Shown here in pieces: positions 46,471 through 55,471 of a stretch of 64,000 nt of DNA. Position 1 is the first letter of the stretch. Each line of letters opens with the position of its first letter. The notes below the pieces were generated by a model. That model had not been told where the DNA came from and did not search any database. It saw only the letters and a program-made list of their open reading frames with translations. This DNA is from JBPRGG01 sp051418075. GTDB taxonomy: Bacteria; Bacteroidota; Bacteroidia; Cytophagales; Cyclobacteriaceae. The DNA is taken from the NCBI GenBank assembly GCA_051418075.1, contig JBPRGG010000104.1:1-64000 (forward strand), read 5' to 3'. The position numbers were made by a program, and so were the translations under genes.

Positions 46471-46978
46471 CGACTGCATAATCATCCTTGATCTTCTTTT
46501 CCGGGGCTACCGTGAATTTCAGGTCTTTGGTTTGAAATATCAGCCGGGTTTGTTTGGACGGATCAATGATTCTTAGCAGGTCAGTATAGGCAATGGTGGT
46601 ACCAAAACGACTGGCCCAGGTGTTGCGATTTTTCTTTTCCAGGTAATATCTTTCAAAACTACGGATCAGGGCTTCCTTTTCTCCGGATGTCTCAATTTGA
46701 AGGTAGTTCAGGTCCTTTACCGGATTTTCAGTATAAATGGTGAAATTCATTTGTACTTTTTGGGGTGAAGCAGAATCAGGCACATAGTTAATGGTATAAT
46801 CTGCTTCAAATTCCATTTTCATATCCTGGGATTCATATTCCTGGGGAAAAATGAAAAACAGGCCATTGCCTTCAAAATTTCTTTGGGTTATAATCTTATC
46901 GGCTTTTTGAGCCCACGCCATCAGCCCCATCAAGCATAAACCAAGTGTCAAAAAATTTTTTTTTGTTTTCATGATCAT
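46442..46978 (-). CDS. Secreted protein of unknown function
   Basis: About 178 residues with a signal peptide ending in GLMAWAQKADK, which predicts an N-terminal Gln in the mature protein. The rest is mostly beta-strand with aromatic residues and no cysteine. I do not recognise a family. The start overlaps the upstream stop in an ATGA arrangement (46975-46978). ATG 46972 is an alternative. It is coupled to the lipoprotein gene upstream. Confidence 0.65.
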   Translation of the reverse strand: MIMKTKKNFLTLGLCLMGLMAWAQKADKIITQRNFEGNGLFFIFPQEYESQDMKMEFEADYTINYVPDSASPQKVQMNFTIYTENPVKDLNYLQIETSGEKEALIRSFERYYLEKKNRNTWASRFGTTIAYTDLLRIIDPSKQTRLIFQTKDLKFTVAPEKKIKDDYAVAYQTLTYHF

Positions 46979-47436
46979 TGACATTTTGTTATTATATCAG
47001 CGTTTTCATCATTTTGCCAGGATGCTCTAGCCTGACCATCCTGATCATACAGCTCATCCAGAATAACCAGATTGTCTGCTTTTTTATCTTCAAAAACCAG
47101 CCGGTAAAGGTACTTATTTCCCCTTTTCAGTATATATTTTTGAAATTTTATCCCTTCTTCATTTTCGAAAACAGCTGATTCAATCATTTGTGGCTTTTGA
47201 TGTTTCAGTTGCTTACTAAATGACAATAACATGGTGTCACCAGCAGTAAGAAGTCCGCCAAAATAATGCTGTTCATTTTCCTGGCTATGTCGGGTAAAAC
47301 GGCTGTGCCAGGTCTCAGATGCTCTTATCTTGCTTCCATTTCCCTGAAGGCAATAGGAAAAACTTAAGTTCACCGTTTCTTGGGTTTTACTTTGACAGGC
47401 CTGAAACAGTAATATCAATAATAGAAATTTTTTCAT
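46975..47436 (-). CDS. Lipoprotein of unknown function
   Basis: A 153-residue exported protein whose signal peptide ends in LLFQACQSK (lipobox with Cys). The mature part contains beta-strand stretches and a TWHSRFTRHSQENEQHYFGG segment. I do not recognise the family. The chosen start ATG 47436 (MKKFLLLI) begins at the signal peptide. Using the longer frame would run through the terminator hairpin at 47447-47472. Its stop overlaps the next start. Confidence 0.65.
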   Translation of the reverse strand: MKKFLLLILLFQACQSKTQETVNLSFSYCLQGNGSKIRASETWHSRFTRHSQENEQHYFGGLLTAGDTMLLSFSKQLKHQKPQMIESAVFENEEGIKFQKYILKRGNKYLYRLVFEDKKADNLVILDELYDQDGQARASWQNDENADIITKCQ

Positions 47437-47446
47437 CTTAAAAACA

Positions 47447-47472
47447 AGAAGTCTGGCCATTGCCAGACTTCT
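47447..47472 (-). terminator. Perfect hairpin terminator after the TRL-like gene
   Basis: AGAAGTCTGGC and GCCAGACTTCT form an 11-bp perfect stem with a CATT loop. On the minus strand it is followed by TGTTTTTAA. It separates the TRL-like gene from the lipoprotein pair. Confidence 0.75.
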
Positions 47473-47496
47473 ATACATATTAAATAATTTTTTGGT

Positions 47497-47829
47497 TTAT
47501 TCGCCGTAAACCATTACTGTAAAAGTGGCATAAACACCTAAAATGCTGGTGGCATGGTAATCCACATGGCTGATAGAGGTGATATTTCCATTTTTAGCAG
47601 CCTGGTTGATGCTGGCATCTCCGGTAGCAACAATACCTAGGATGCTGGTTGCTTCTGCGGTTCCTACCTTGGTGCCTACACTATTGGAGGTGGCAGCCAA
47701 TGGCGCTTGCACATCGGTATAGATGCTTCCTAACACAGGAGATCCTACAAAAGCACAACCTGAAAATAAAAGTGAGCTTAGTGCTAGCACAGATACTACA
47801 GTTAATGTTTTTCTAAGGTAATGATTCAT
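47497..47829 (-). CDS. TRL-like lipoprotein
   Basis: A 110-residue small lipoprotein of the TRL (tRNA-associated locus-like) family, whose function is unknown. The signal peptide ends in SSLLFSGCAFVG. The body has two Gly/Ala/Thr-rich beta repeats (GTKVGTAEATSILGIVATGD and HVDYHATSILGVYATF), both with the family's TSILG motif. Transcription ends at the hairpin downstream. Confidence 0.8.
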   Translation of the reverse strand: MNHYLRKTLTVVSVLALSSLLFSGCAFVGSPVLGSIYTDVQAPLAATSNSVGTKVGTAEATSILGIVATGDASINQAAKNGNITSISHVDYHATSILGVYATFTVMVYGE

Positions 47830-48294
47830 GATAAGTTTTAAGGTTTAAGTAAAACAATAATTTAAACTAAAAATAAGACTACAAAAATTATAATAAGTGA
47901 ATTAATAATAAACATCAAAATCAATTTATATTTTTATATCATACCTTTTAAGTATTTTTAAATACAAATAAACCTGAAAATCAATTGTATATAGGTTAAA
48001 TAATTTTAATAAAACGCTTTAATAACAAATAATGGAATAGAAAAAGGAAATTAACTGGCTAAGCTAGAATTTTACAATATTAAGAAAAATTTATATCTTT
48101 TCAAGGGATTGGGTTTGATTTTATGAATAAGATGCCATTTTAGCTTTGCCATTCCTTTACATATATTGCTTCAAGACTTCAATGCCACTGTACTTTGATA
48201 ATCGTCCTAAACAAATCCTGATATTGCGTAGTTGGGCAGATAGATTAAAAATAATATATTTACACCAACAAAAATTTTTATAAACCAAAAAACT
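47830..48294. other. 465-bp intergenic region
   Basis: Very AT-rich. No gene was recognised apart from a candidate promoter (TTG at 48232-48234, 20 bp, TATATTTA at 48255-48262) that would serve the 51-residue ORF starting at 48295. Confidence 0.5.
48232..48262 (+). promoter_or_regulatory. Candidate promoter for the 51-residue ORF
   Basis: TTG, a 20-bp spacer and TATATTTA, one base short of the TAnnTTTG consensus. Confidence 0.45.
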
Positions 48295-48450
48295 ATGTTT
48301 GATCCCCCGATAACCAGTGGTGCAAATGCCTTTATCTGGATATTTGTGCTTTTAGTAGCTTTTGTAGTGGCTTTGTCAGTTATTGATTCTATAAAATCAA
48401 GCCAAAAGAAGTCAGAAAAAACCCGAGAAGAAAAGCTGACAAAAAAATAG
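48295..48450 (+). CDS. Small single-pass membrane protein, 51 residues
   Basis: An ATG frame with one hydrophobic helix (about residues 12-31, NAFIWIFVLLVAFVVALSV) followed by a basic and acidic tail full of Lys and Glu. The candidate promoter lies upstream and a terminator hairpin begins at the stop codon. A longer frame on the other strand covers the same DNA but has no sensible start or promoter. I do not recognise the family. Confidence 0.5.
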   Translation: MFDPPITSGANAFIWIFVLLVAFVVALSVIDSIKSSQKKSEKTREEKLTKK

Positions 48451-48470
48451 CTCCGAAATGGAGCTGTTTT
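48449..48470 (+). terminator. Terminator after the 51-residue ORF
   Basis: AGCTCC and GGAGCT form a 6-bp stem with a GAAAT loop followed by GTTTT. It overlaps the stop codon and points to a real, separately transcribed small gene. Confidence 0.55.
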
Positions 48471-48489
48471 AGTGATGCATTTTATAATG

Positions 48490-49563
48490 TCAGATAAAAT
48501 CCTGACCTTTGATTGATCGCACATCACTTACAAACTGCCTGAATTTGGATTCTTTGTCTTTTTGGCAGATCAATACCACATCATCGCAATCTGTGACCAG
48601 GTATCCATCCAAACCCTGTACCACGATTAATTTTCCCGGAGATCCTTTAACCAGGCAATTTTTGCTTTCATAGATCAGGGCATTGGCATCAACTACATTG
48701 TTATTTTCATCCTTTTTCTTGATTTCATGTAATGAATTCCAGGAACCAAGATCAGACCAGCCGAAATTTCCCAAAACAACATACACATTGGATGCTTTTT
48801 CCATAACCCCATAATCAATAGAAATATTTTTGCATTGAGAGTATGCCTCACGGATCGCATCGTTTTCCTGGTCAGTATAATATTGCTCAGAGATCTGATC
48901 AAATGTTTCTGCCATTTCAGGAAGGTGATCTTCAAAAGCTTTGATGATCGTATCTGCCTTGAATAAAAATATTCCGGCATTCCAAACAAAATCTCCACTT
49001 TCCAGAAATTTTCTGGCCAGGTCCAGCTGGGGCTTTTCTGTAAATGTCTTGACCTTTTTTACTTCAGAATCATTGTCAATAAATTGTATATAGCCATATC
49101 CGGTTTCAGGTCGGTTGGGCTGAATACCAATGGTAATAAGGTCACCGGCCTTTTTGGCTTGATCAATGCCTAATTTCATGGCTTTTTCAAAAGCAGCATC
49201 ATTGAAAATGGCATGGTCGGAGGGCGTTACTACGATACAGGCATCATTATCTTTTTTGGCAATCTTGTAGCTGGCATAGGCAATACAGGGTGCAGTATTT
49301 CTTCTGTTGGGTTCCAGTAAGATCTGATCTTTGGATAATTCCGGAAGCTGCTCACGAATGAGTGTTTCATAAATACTGTTAGAAACCACAAAAATGTTTT
49401 CTTTAGGAGCAATATTCAGAAAACGATCATAGGTCATTTGCAACAGAGACTTTCCGGTACCTAATACGTCTAAAAATTGTTTAGGATGATTATTACGGCT
49501 GTAAGGCCAGAACCTGCTACCAATCCCTCCTGCCATAATAACCACGTAATTCTTATTTGCCAT
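48490..49563 (-). CDS. manC: Mannose-1-phosphate guanylyltransferase
   Basis: Makes GDP-mannose for surface polysaccharide from mannose 1-phosphate and GTP, 357 residues. It has the nucleotidyl transferase motif MAGGIGSRFWPYSR and the activating NHPKQFLD (about 8-31). VTPSDHAIF carries the metal-binding aspartate, and VLGNFGWSDLGSW is near 270. The C-terminal cupin isomerase domain of the fused ManC/AlgA type is lacking. It is transcribed alone, away from the other nucleotide-sugar genes in the window. Confidence 0.92.
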   Translation of the reverse strand: MANKNYVVIMAGGIGSRFWPYSRNNHPKQFLDVLGTGKSLLQMTYDRFLNIAPKENIFVVSNSIYETLIREQLPELSKDQILLEPNRRNTAPCIAYASYKIAKKDNDACIVVTPSDHAIFNDAAFEKAMKLGIDQAKKAGDLITIGIQPNRPETGYGYIQFIDNDSEVKKVKTFTEKPQLDLARKFLESGDFVWNAGIFLFKADTIIKAFEDHLPEMAETFDQISEQYYTDQENDAIREAYSQCKNISIDYGVMEKASNVYVVLGNFGWSDLGSWNSLHEIKKKDENNNVVDANALIYESKNCLVKGSPGKLIVVQGLDGYLVTDCDDVVLICQKDKESKFRQFVSDVRSIKGQDFI

Positions 49564-50000
49564 ATCAATTTTATTTTAAGGAAAAAAATCTATATAAAAC
49601 TAATTGAATAAATTCAGGTCTGCAAAAATTTAAAAAATTTAATAAATTAACCTGTTTTTTTTACTAAATTAAAAATCAATCGAATTAATTAATGTTTTAA
49701 CCGCTGTTTTTCTTAAACTAATTACCTTTCATACTCGGCTATGCAATTTCATGCTTAATTGAGTACTATTTATGAACCAGCTAATGGTCGGGTGGTTAAC
49801 CTGAATGCGACTGGTAGTGACAGGCAGTGAAACAAAAGATTTCAAAGTTACATATTTTGGGCCGGGGGATTTACAGCTTAGTATTAATTGTTTTAAGGAT
49901 CTTAAGTGAGTTGATACAAAGGGGTTTCACAACCTAATTATCCACTGAAATCATCCTCAGCCGGTAAGAAATTAAATGATTTTTTACTATTTTTATAAAA
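49564..50000. other. 437-bp intergenic region between manC and the sigma factor gene
   Basis: No gene, tRNA or clear hairpin was seen. It must contain the divergent promoters of manC and of the PUL sigma gene, but neither fits the consensus well enough to place. Confidence 0.5.
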
Positions 50001-50693
50001 ATGAAGAAAAACTTACCAGATTCTGAAAATTTTATTTGGAAATCCCTTGGTCAAAAAGAAGATTTAGAATTCCCTCAAATAAATAAATTAGGGAAAAAAT
50101 TTTCCGGAAAAACTGACCGTGAAATTTGGGCTGCCTTTAAAGATGGAGAGGAAGCAGCTTTTATTCATATTTATTCCACCTATTTTCAGCAATTACTTAA
50201 TTATGGACATCAATTTACTAAGCATCAGGATCTGGTTGAGGATTGCATTCAGGATTTATTTGTTGATTTAAGAATAAGACGTGCTAAACTGGCTGAAATA
50301 AAACTATCCATCCGCCTTTATTTATTTAAATCTCTTAAAAGAAGAATTATTGAATATCTAAGAGATTCACCCTCATTTTTTATTGAGCATGATAACTTGT
50401 CCGGCAATCAATTTGAAGTTTCTATGTCCATAGAAGAAAATCTAATTAATAAGGAAACTATTGAAGCTACCGAAATTAAAATTAAAAACGCTCTACAGAA
50501 GCTTTCCGACAGAGAAAGAGAAGCAATTTATTATATTTATTTTAAAAACTTCAATTATGAAGAAACCAAAGTTCTTATGAATATGGACAATGTAAAATCT
50601 GTTAGAAACCTGGTATATAAGGCTGCTTTTAAATTAAAGAATATTATAAAAATGATTGCTACTTATTTCATTTTCTATCTTGCTGCCCATTAG
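50001..50693 (+). CDS. ECF RNA polymerase sigma factor (FecI-like)
   Basis: A 230-residue sigma factor. Region 2 reads AAFIHIYSTYFQQLLNYGHQF with HQDLVEDCIQDLFVDLRIRR, and region 4 reads KLSDREREAIYYIYFKNFNYEETKVLMNMDNVKSVRNLVYKAAFKL (in parts: LSDREREAIYYIYFKNF, then SVRNLVYKAAFKLKNII). An N-terminal extension of about 45 residues precedes region 2. It is upstream of the FecR, SusC and SusD genes, and this order marks it as the sigma factor that switches on the PUL. Confidence 0.9.
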   Translation: MKKNLPDSENFIWKSLGQKEDLEFPQINKLGKKFSGKTDREIWAAFKDGEEAAFIHIYSTYFQQLLNYGHQFTKHQDLVEDCIQDLFVDLRIRRAKLAEIKLSIRLYLFKSLKRRIIEYLRDSPSFFIEHDNLSGNQFEVSMSIEENLINKETIEATEIKIKNALQKLSDREREAIYYIYFKNFNYEETKVLMNMDNVKSVRNLVYKAAFKLKNIIKMIATYFIFYLAAH

Positions 50694-50842
50694 CAAATAT
50701 CAAAATAATCACCACCAATCTTATTGATTTTTTCAAAATATGTTTCTTTTTTTAAGGATATTAAAAAAGTAGAAATTTTTTTTTATTTGACTGATGTCAT
50801 TTCTCCAAATGTTCCATCATTATAGCAGAAAACCAACTATAA

Positions 50843-51883
50843 ATGAAATACAAGGATTACCAACTAGAGGATTTGTTATCTAATCAGGATTTCATTCATT
50901 GGGTGACAAATCCAACTCAGGAAAATGATTATTTCTGGAAGAAATGGTTGGAAGTTCATGCTTCTAAAAAGCCACTGGTTGAACAGGCTAAACAAATTAT
51001 ATTGGCCGCAAAATTTAAGGAGGATGAAGGTTTTACAGAGAGTTATAATAGAATATTACATGATGTTTTAAAGGATAAATATTCAAAAAGGTTTGAAAGA
51101 AGCTCCCATAGAAGGTCTATACGTAAGCAAGAACAATTGAATAGATATTTAAGAGTTGCAGCAATTATAAGTTTTATCTTTATGCTGGGGCTTGTATTGG
51201 TATTAAATCAGGAAAAATTTGTCACTAAAAACCAGATTGAGTGGATTACTTATTCAAATCCAGGTGGTAAAAAATCCTCCATTGTTTTACCTGATAGCTC
51301 ACTTGTTATACTAAATGCTGCAAGTAAATTGGCATATTCGGTTGATTTTGATCACAACAGATTAATAAAATTAGATGGGGAGGCTTATTTCGATGTCAAA
51401 CATAATCCACAAAAACCATTTGTCGTCAGCTCAAAAAGTGTAGAAACTACAGTATTAGGAACTACATTCAATGTGGCCGCCTTTGAGAATGAACAAACTG
51501 TCAATATATCACTAAATACAGGAAAAATTAAAGTTTCACTACCACAGGAAGAAAATAATTCGTACTGGCTGGATCCAGGTGAAAAGCTTGTTTATGATGT
51601 GGTTTCTGGTAATACTGAGAAGACTTATTTTGATCCATTAATTGAATTTTCCTGGAAGAATAACATCCTTGTTTTTGATAAAGCTAGTCTGGGTGAGTTT
51701 ATCCGCAAAATAGAAAGATGGTATGGAGTGCAGGTAGTAATTAAAGGAAATCCCAATGAATCTTGGCAAGTGAATGGCAGATTTAAAAATGAAAGTCTGA
51801 GGTTAATCATGGAAAGTTTGCGATTCACGCATCAAATAGACTATAAAGTAGAAAATAATCAGATATACATATATTTTAACTAA
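50843..51883 (+). CDS. FecR family anti-sigma factor
   Basis: An inner-membrane anti-sigma protein of 346 residues. The cytoplasmic N-terminus (about 1-105) is followed by one membrane helix (VAAIISFIFMLGLVLVLN) and the periplasmic FecR domain (PGGKKSSIVLPDSSLVILNA and KLDGEAYFDVKHNPQKPFVV). The C-terminal STN-like DUF4974 domain (FDKASLGEFIRKIERWYGVQ) contacts the signalling domain of SusC. It follows the sigma gene by 149 bp and should hold the sigma factor inactive until the SusC receptor senses substrate. Confidence 0.9.
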   Translation: MKYKDYQLEDLLSNQDFIHWVTNPTQENDYFWKKWLEVHASKKPLVEQAKQIILAAKFKEDEGFTESYNRILHDVLKDKYSKRFERSSHRRSIRKQEQLNRYLRVAAIISFIFMLGLVLVLNQEKFVTKNQIEWITYSNPGGKKSSIVLPDSSLVILNAASKLAYSVDFDHNRLIKLDGEAYFDVKHNPQKPFVVSSKSVETTVLGTTFNVAAFENEQTVNISLNTGKIKVSLPQEENNSYWLDPGEKLVYDVVSGNTEKTYFDPLIEFSWKNNILVFDKASLGEFIRKIERWYGVQVVIKGNPNESWQVNGRFKNESLRLIMESLRFTHQIDYKVENNQIYIYFN

Positions 51884-51895
51884 AATTAATACAAT

Positions 51896-51916
51896 ATGAA
51901 ATTAAACACATCCTAA
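51896..51916 (+). other. Very short open frame (MKLNTS) in the susC leader
   Basis: ATG AAA TTA AAC ACA TCC TAA starts 13 bp after the fecR stop and ends 4 bp before a strong hairpin. It may be a leader peptide. It may also be chance. Confidence 0.3.
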
Positions 51917-51920
51917 AAAA

Positions 51921-51946
51921 AACCGAAGAGTGGGTGCTCTTCGGTT
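51921..51946 (+). promoter_or_regulatory. Hairpin in the leader between fecR and susC
   Basis: AACCGAAGAG and CTCTTCGGTT form a 10-bp perfect stem with a 6-base loop, with an A-run before it and no T-run after it. It is therefore not a simple terminator for the + strand, and is more likely an mRNA-stability or riboregulatory structure. Confidence 0.6.
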
Positions 51947-51960
51947 AAAGTTAAATCTAA

Positions 51961-51985
51961 CATGAGAATCTGAACACCTCTCATG
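51961..51985 (+). promoter_or_regulatory. Second hairpin in the susC leader
   Basis: CATGAGA and TCTCATG form a 7-bp stem around an 11-base loop, 50 bp before the susC start. Confidence 0.45.
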
Positions 51986-52034
51986 TAAAGATCTTGTCCT
52001 AACAAATGCATTATTTATTAAAACATTTAAAGTT

Positions 52035-55000
52035 ATGAAAAATAAACTAATACGACTATTATTTATGCTTTCAAAATTCACCTTTATTGGCTTTGTGGCA
52101 CAGTTTTTCATGATTAGCCTTCTACTGGCACATGAAATGAATGCACAAAAGATCATGAGTGTCAAAGAAAAAGTTATTGAAGCAAACAGTGGAAATGCTT
52201 CAATAAAAGGAGCTTTTTCAATGATTGAAGAAAAAACCAACTATAATTTTTTCTATGATGAAAAGATTATAGATAAAAACCTAAAACTTAATTTGCCTCA
52301 AAGGCGATCAACCGTGGCTGAAATCCTTTACGAAATTTCCCGGCAGGCTAGTCTGCGTTTCAGGCAAATCAATCATACTATAAATGTGAATAAAATTGAG
52401 GGCACCCTACATCAAGAGAATATTATTGAAGTAGTTATTCAAACCCGCAACATTACAGGCAAAGTTACCTCCTATGAAGATGGAGAACCTTTGCCTGGTG
52501 TTAATATTATAGAAAAGGGGACCTCGAATGGGACTGTAACAAATGCTGATGGAGTGTACTCTCTGGAAGTAGCCGATGAAGCCATTTTGGTATTTAGCTC
52601 AGTTGGTTATACAAAAGAAGAGATAGCTATAGGACAAAGGTCTGTAGTTGATCTGGTAATGACAACGGATATACAGCAACTACAGGAATTGGTTGTGGTA
52701 GGGTATGGTACCCAGGAAAAAAAGCTGGTAACCGGAGCTACTACCCAGGTAAAAGGTGAAGCAATTGAAAAACTGAATACCACTTCTCCTTTAATAGCAT
52801 TACAAAGCCAAACGCCGGGTTTATCCATAATTGCAGAATCGGCCAGACCTGATGCTGAATATAAAATTAACATACGAGGTCTGGGAACAATAGGTGATGC
52901 AGCTCCATTAGTTGTCATTAATGGCATAGTCGGAGGTGATATAAGATCAATTAGTCCTTATGATATTGAATCCATTGATATATTAAAGGATGCAGCTTCA
53001 GCGGCCATTTATGGGTCCAGGGCTGCCAATGGAGTAATTTTAATTACTACCAAGCAAGGAAAAGCCGGCAAGATGAATATTTCCTATGACGGAAATTATG
53101 GAATTCAAAATGTATACGATTACCTCGATATGGTAAATGCTCAGGAATATATGGGCTTAATAAATGAGTCCATTAATAATATTGGAGGAACTCCAGTAGA
53201 TTTTAACACCATATTACCTGCAGATATTCAGGAAAAATTGGATAATGGATGGCAGGGCACTGATTGGTGGAGGGAATTAACTAATAAAAATGCACCCGTT
53301 CAAAATCATGCCTTAAACATTACAGGAGGCTCAGAACAATCAGTTTATTCCTTAGGACTTTCTTATACCAATCAAGAATCTATTATTGGAAATCCATTAA
53401 AAGAGAAATTTAACAGGATTAGTTTTAGGTTGAATAGTGATCATGTATTATTAAAGAAGAACAATAGAAACATTATTAAAATAGGAGAAAACCTTCTATA
53501 CACCTATAAAGACAAACAAAATAATTTAGCCTCAGGTTGGCGATGGGCTGCTTCCAATCCTTTGTTCCCTGTCAGGGATGAGAATGGAGGTTTTTACAAG
53601 CCTATTAGTTTTGATGCAGAAAGGGCAAATCCGGTGGCTTATCAGTACTACCATAGTCAGAATGAACTAAATAGCAGGGATTTCATGATTAATGCATTTC
53701 TGGAAGTAAATCCAGTAGAAGGTTTACAATTCTTAAGCAATTTTGGTTCAACAATAATCCAGACTGATTTTAGAAGATATATACCTGAATATAATTTAAC
53801 TCCTTCCAATGTAAGATTACAAGATCTGACTGAACAGCAAATGACCATTAACAATGGTATTCAATGGATGAATACCCTTTCTTATGATTTAAGATTGGCC
53901 CGGGATCATAATTTTAAGGTGTTGTTAGGCCAATCCATTGAAAAACAAAATATGGGAGTTCAAATGCATGGAGAAAATGTTGGATCCATCTTTGATAATT
54001 ATCAATATGCTTATCTGGATAATGTTAAACAAATAACTTTAGGACAAACAAGTTTAGGTGGACGTCCTTTTCCCGAAGTATTTTTGGCTTCGTTTTTCAG
54101 TAGAATAAACTATGCTTTCAGAGATAAATATTTGTTGACTGCCATTGTCAGGAGAGATGGATCTTCTAATTTTGCTCAGGGGAACAGATGGGGAACTTTT
54201 CCTTCAGTTTCGGCAGGTTGGATCCTTACTGAAGAGCAATTCTTAAGGTCAACCGCAAAATGGTTGGACTTCTTAAAGCTAAGGTTAAGTTGGGGGCAAA
54301 ATGGTAACCAAAATATTGATAACTTTCAGTATTTAACCAGCTATTCATTTTCTAATGCAAGATATTCATTCGGTGCTGATAAAAGCCTCTGGGCAATAGG
54401 GGCATATCCATCAATTTTACCTAATCCAAATATTACCTGGGAAACTTCGGAGCAGTGGAATCTAGGTATTGATTCACGTTTTTTTGACGGACGTCTCAAT
54501 ATCAATGCCGAACTCTATCAAAAAACAACTAAAGATTGGTTGTTGAGAGCTCCTATCTTAGCTTCTCAAGGCGCCCAGGCTCCTTTTGTCAATGGAGGCG
54601 ATGTGGAAAATCGCGGATTAGAACTAATCCTTGGCTGGCGTGAATCCAAGGGTGACTTTTCTTATGATATCAGTGGTAATATTTCATTCAATAAAAATGA
54701 AGTAACCAGAATCGATAATTCGGAAGGCATTATAGAAGGAAATCAGGTAAATGAACATGCTGTAGGGCAGTTGCCTCCTTACAGGGCACAAGTTGGCTTT
54801 CCTATAGGATATTTCTGGGGTTATAAAACGGCAGGAGTTTTTCAGAACCAAAATCAAATTGATAACTATGAAGGACCATTAGTAGGTGATCAGCCAGGAG
54901 ATTTGATTTTTGTTGACATAAATAATGATGGTACTATTAATTCAGAGGATCGGACTATGATTGGAGACCCTAATCCAAATGCTTTGGTCGGTTTATCCTT

Positions 55001-55460
55001 AAGTTTGAATTATAAAGCTTTTGACTTTTCTGTTGTAGGGAATGGTGTATTTGGAAATCAAATCCTTATTTCATACAATCGGGCTGATGGATACCAGGAA
55101 AATTATCCAGCTTATCGGTTAAACAGATGGCATGGGGAGGGAACCTCAAACCGATATCCCAGATTGACATCTACACCATCTCCTAATTATACCTACTTAT
55201 CAGATACTTATATCGAGAATGGAGATTATTTACGGATTCAGAATATAACTATAGGATACGATCTGTCTCAATTATTCGAATCTAATATCTTACAAAAAGC
55301 CAGGCTCTTTATTACCGGGCAAAATCTTATAACTTTTACAAATTATATTGGGGCCAATCCGGAAGTTGGCTATTCACCCTCTAATTGGGGTAAGGGCATT
55401 GATGTTAATTTCAATCCATTGCCAAAAACATATTTATTAGGTGTTAATATTCAATTTTAA
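52035..55460 (+). CDS. SusC/RagA-family TonB-dependent transporter with STN domain
   Basis: The outer-membrane sugar importer, 1141 residues. After the signal peptide an STN signalling domain (about 45-110, SIKGAFSMIEEKTNYNFFYD) would contact FecR. A CarboxypepD_reg-like domain follows (NITGKVTSYEDGEPLPGVNI, with the SusC motif GTVTNADGVYSLEV). The plug domain has LQELVVVGYGTQEKKLVTGA and YGSRAANGVILITTKQGK. A long beta-barrel ends in LLGVNIQF. The STN domain plus the FecI/FecR pair next door marks this as a self-sensing transporter. It pairs with the SusD gene 12 bp downstream. Confidence 0.95.
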   Translation: MKNKLIRLLFMLSKFTFIGFVAQFFMISLLLAHEMNAQKIMSVKEKVIEANSGNASIKGAFSMIEEKTNYNFFYDEKIIDKNLKLNLPQRRSTVAEILYEISRQASLRFRQINHTINVNKIEGTLHQENIIEVVIQTRNITGKVTSYEDGEPLPGVNIIEKGTSNGTVTNADGVYSLEVADEAILVFSSVGYTKEEIAIGQRSVVDLVMTTDIQQLQELVVVGYGTQEKKLVTGATTQVKGEAIEKLNTTSPLIALQSQTPGLSIIAESARPDAEYKINIRGLGTIGDAAPLVVINGIVGGDIRSISPYDIESIDILKDAASAAIYGSRAANGVILITTKQGKAGKMNISYDGNYGIQNVYDYLDMVNAQEYMGLINESINNIGGTPVDFNTILPADIQEKLDNGWQGTDWWRELTNKNAPVQNHALNITGGSEQSVYSLGLSYTNQESIIGNPLKEKFNRISFRLNSDHVLLKKNNRNIIKIGENLLYTYKDKQNNLASGWRWAASNPLFPVRDENGGFYKPISFDAERANPVAYQYYHSQNELNSRDFMINAFLEVNPVEGLQFLSNFGSTIIQTDFRRYIPEYNLTPSNVRLQDLTEQQMTINNGIQWMNTLSYDLRLARDHNFKVLLGQSIEKQNMGVQMHGENVGSIFDNYQYAYLDNVKQITLGQTSLGGRPFPEVFLASFFSRINYAFRDKYLLTAIVRRDGSSNFAQGNRWGTFPSVSAGWILTEEQFLRSTAKWLDFLKLRLSWGQNGNQNIDNFQYLTSYSFSNARYSFGADKSLWAIGAYPSILPNPNITWETSEQWNLGIDSRFFDGRLNINAELYQKTTKDWLLRAPILASQGAQAPFVNGGDVENRGLELILGWRESKGDFSYDISGNISFNKNEVTRIDNSEGIIEGNQVNEHAVGQLPPYRAQVGFPIGYFWGYKTAGVFQNQNQIDNYEGPLVGDQPGDLIFVDINNDGTINSEDRTMIGDPNPNALVGLSLSLNYKAFDFSVVGNGVFGNQILISYNRADGYQENYPAYRLNRWHGEGTSNRYPRLTSTPSPNYTYLSDTYIENGDYLRIQNITIGYDLSQLFESNILQKARLFITGQNLITFTNYIGANPEVGYSPSNWGKGIDVNFNPLPKTYLLGVNIQF

Positions 55461-55471
55461 ACCCAAAGACT

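Noticed and set aside
48207..48527. 106-residue minus-strand frame
   Set aside because: It overlaps manC and the small membrane protein on the other strand, and its composition does not look like a protein.
49700..49960. Possible tRNA or small RNA in the spacer before the sigma gene
   Set aside because: No cloverleaf, no anticodon arm and no terminator could be drawn.
51921..51946. Short peptide KTEEWVLFG in the hairpin region
   Set aside because: It has no start codon in frame. The symmetry of the stem explains the pattern better.
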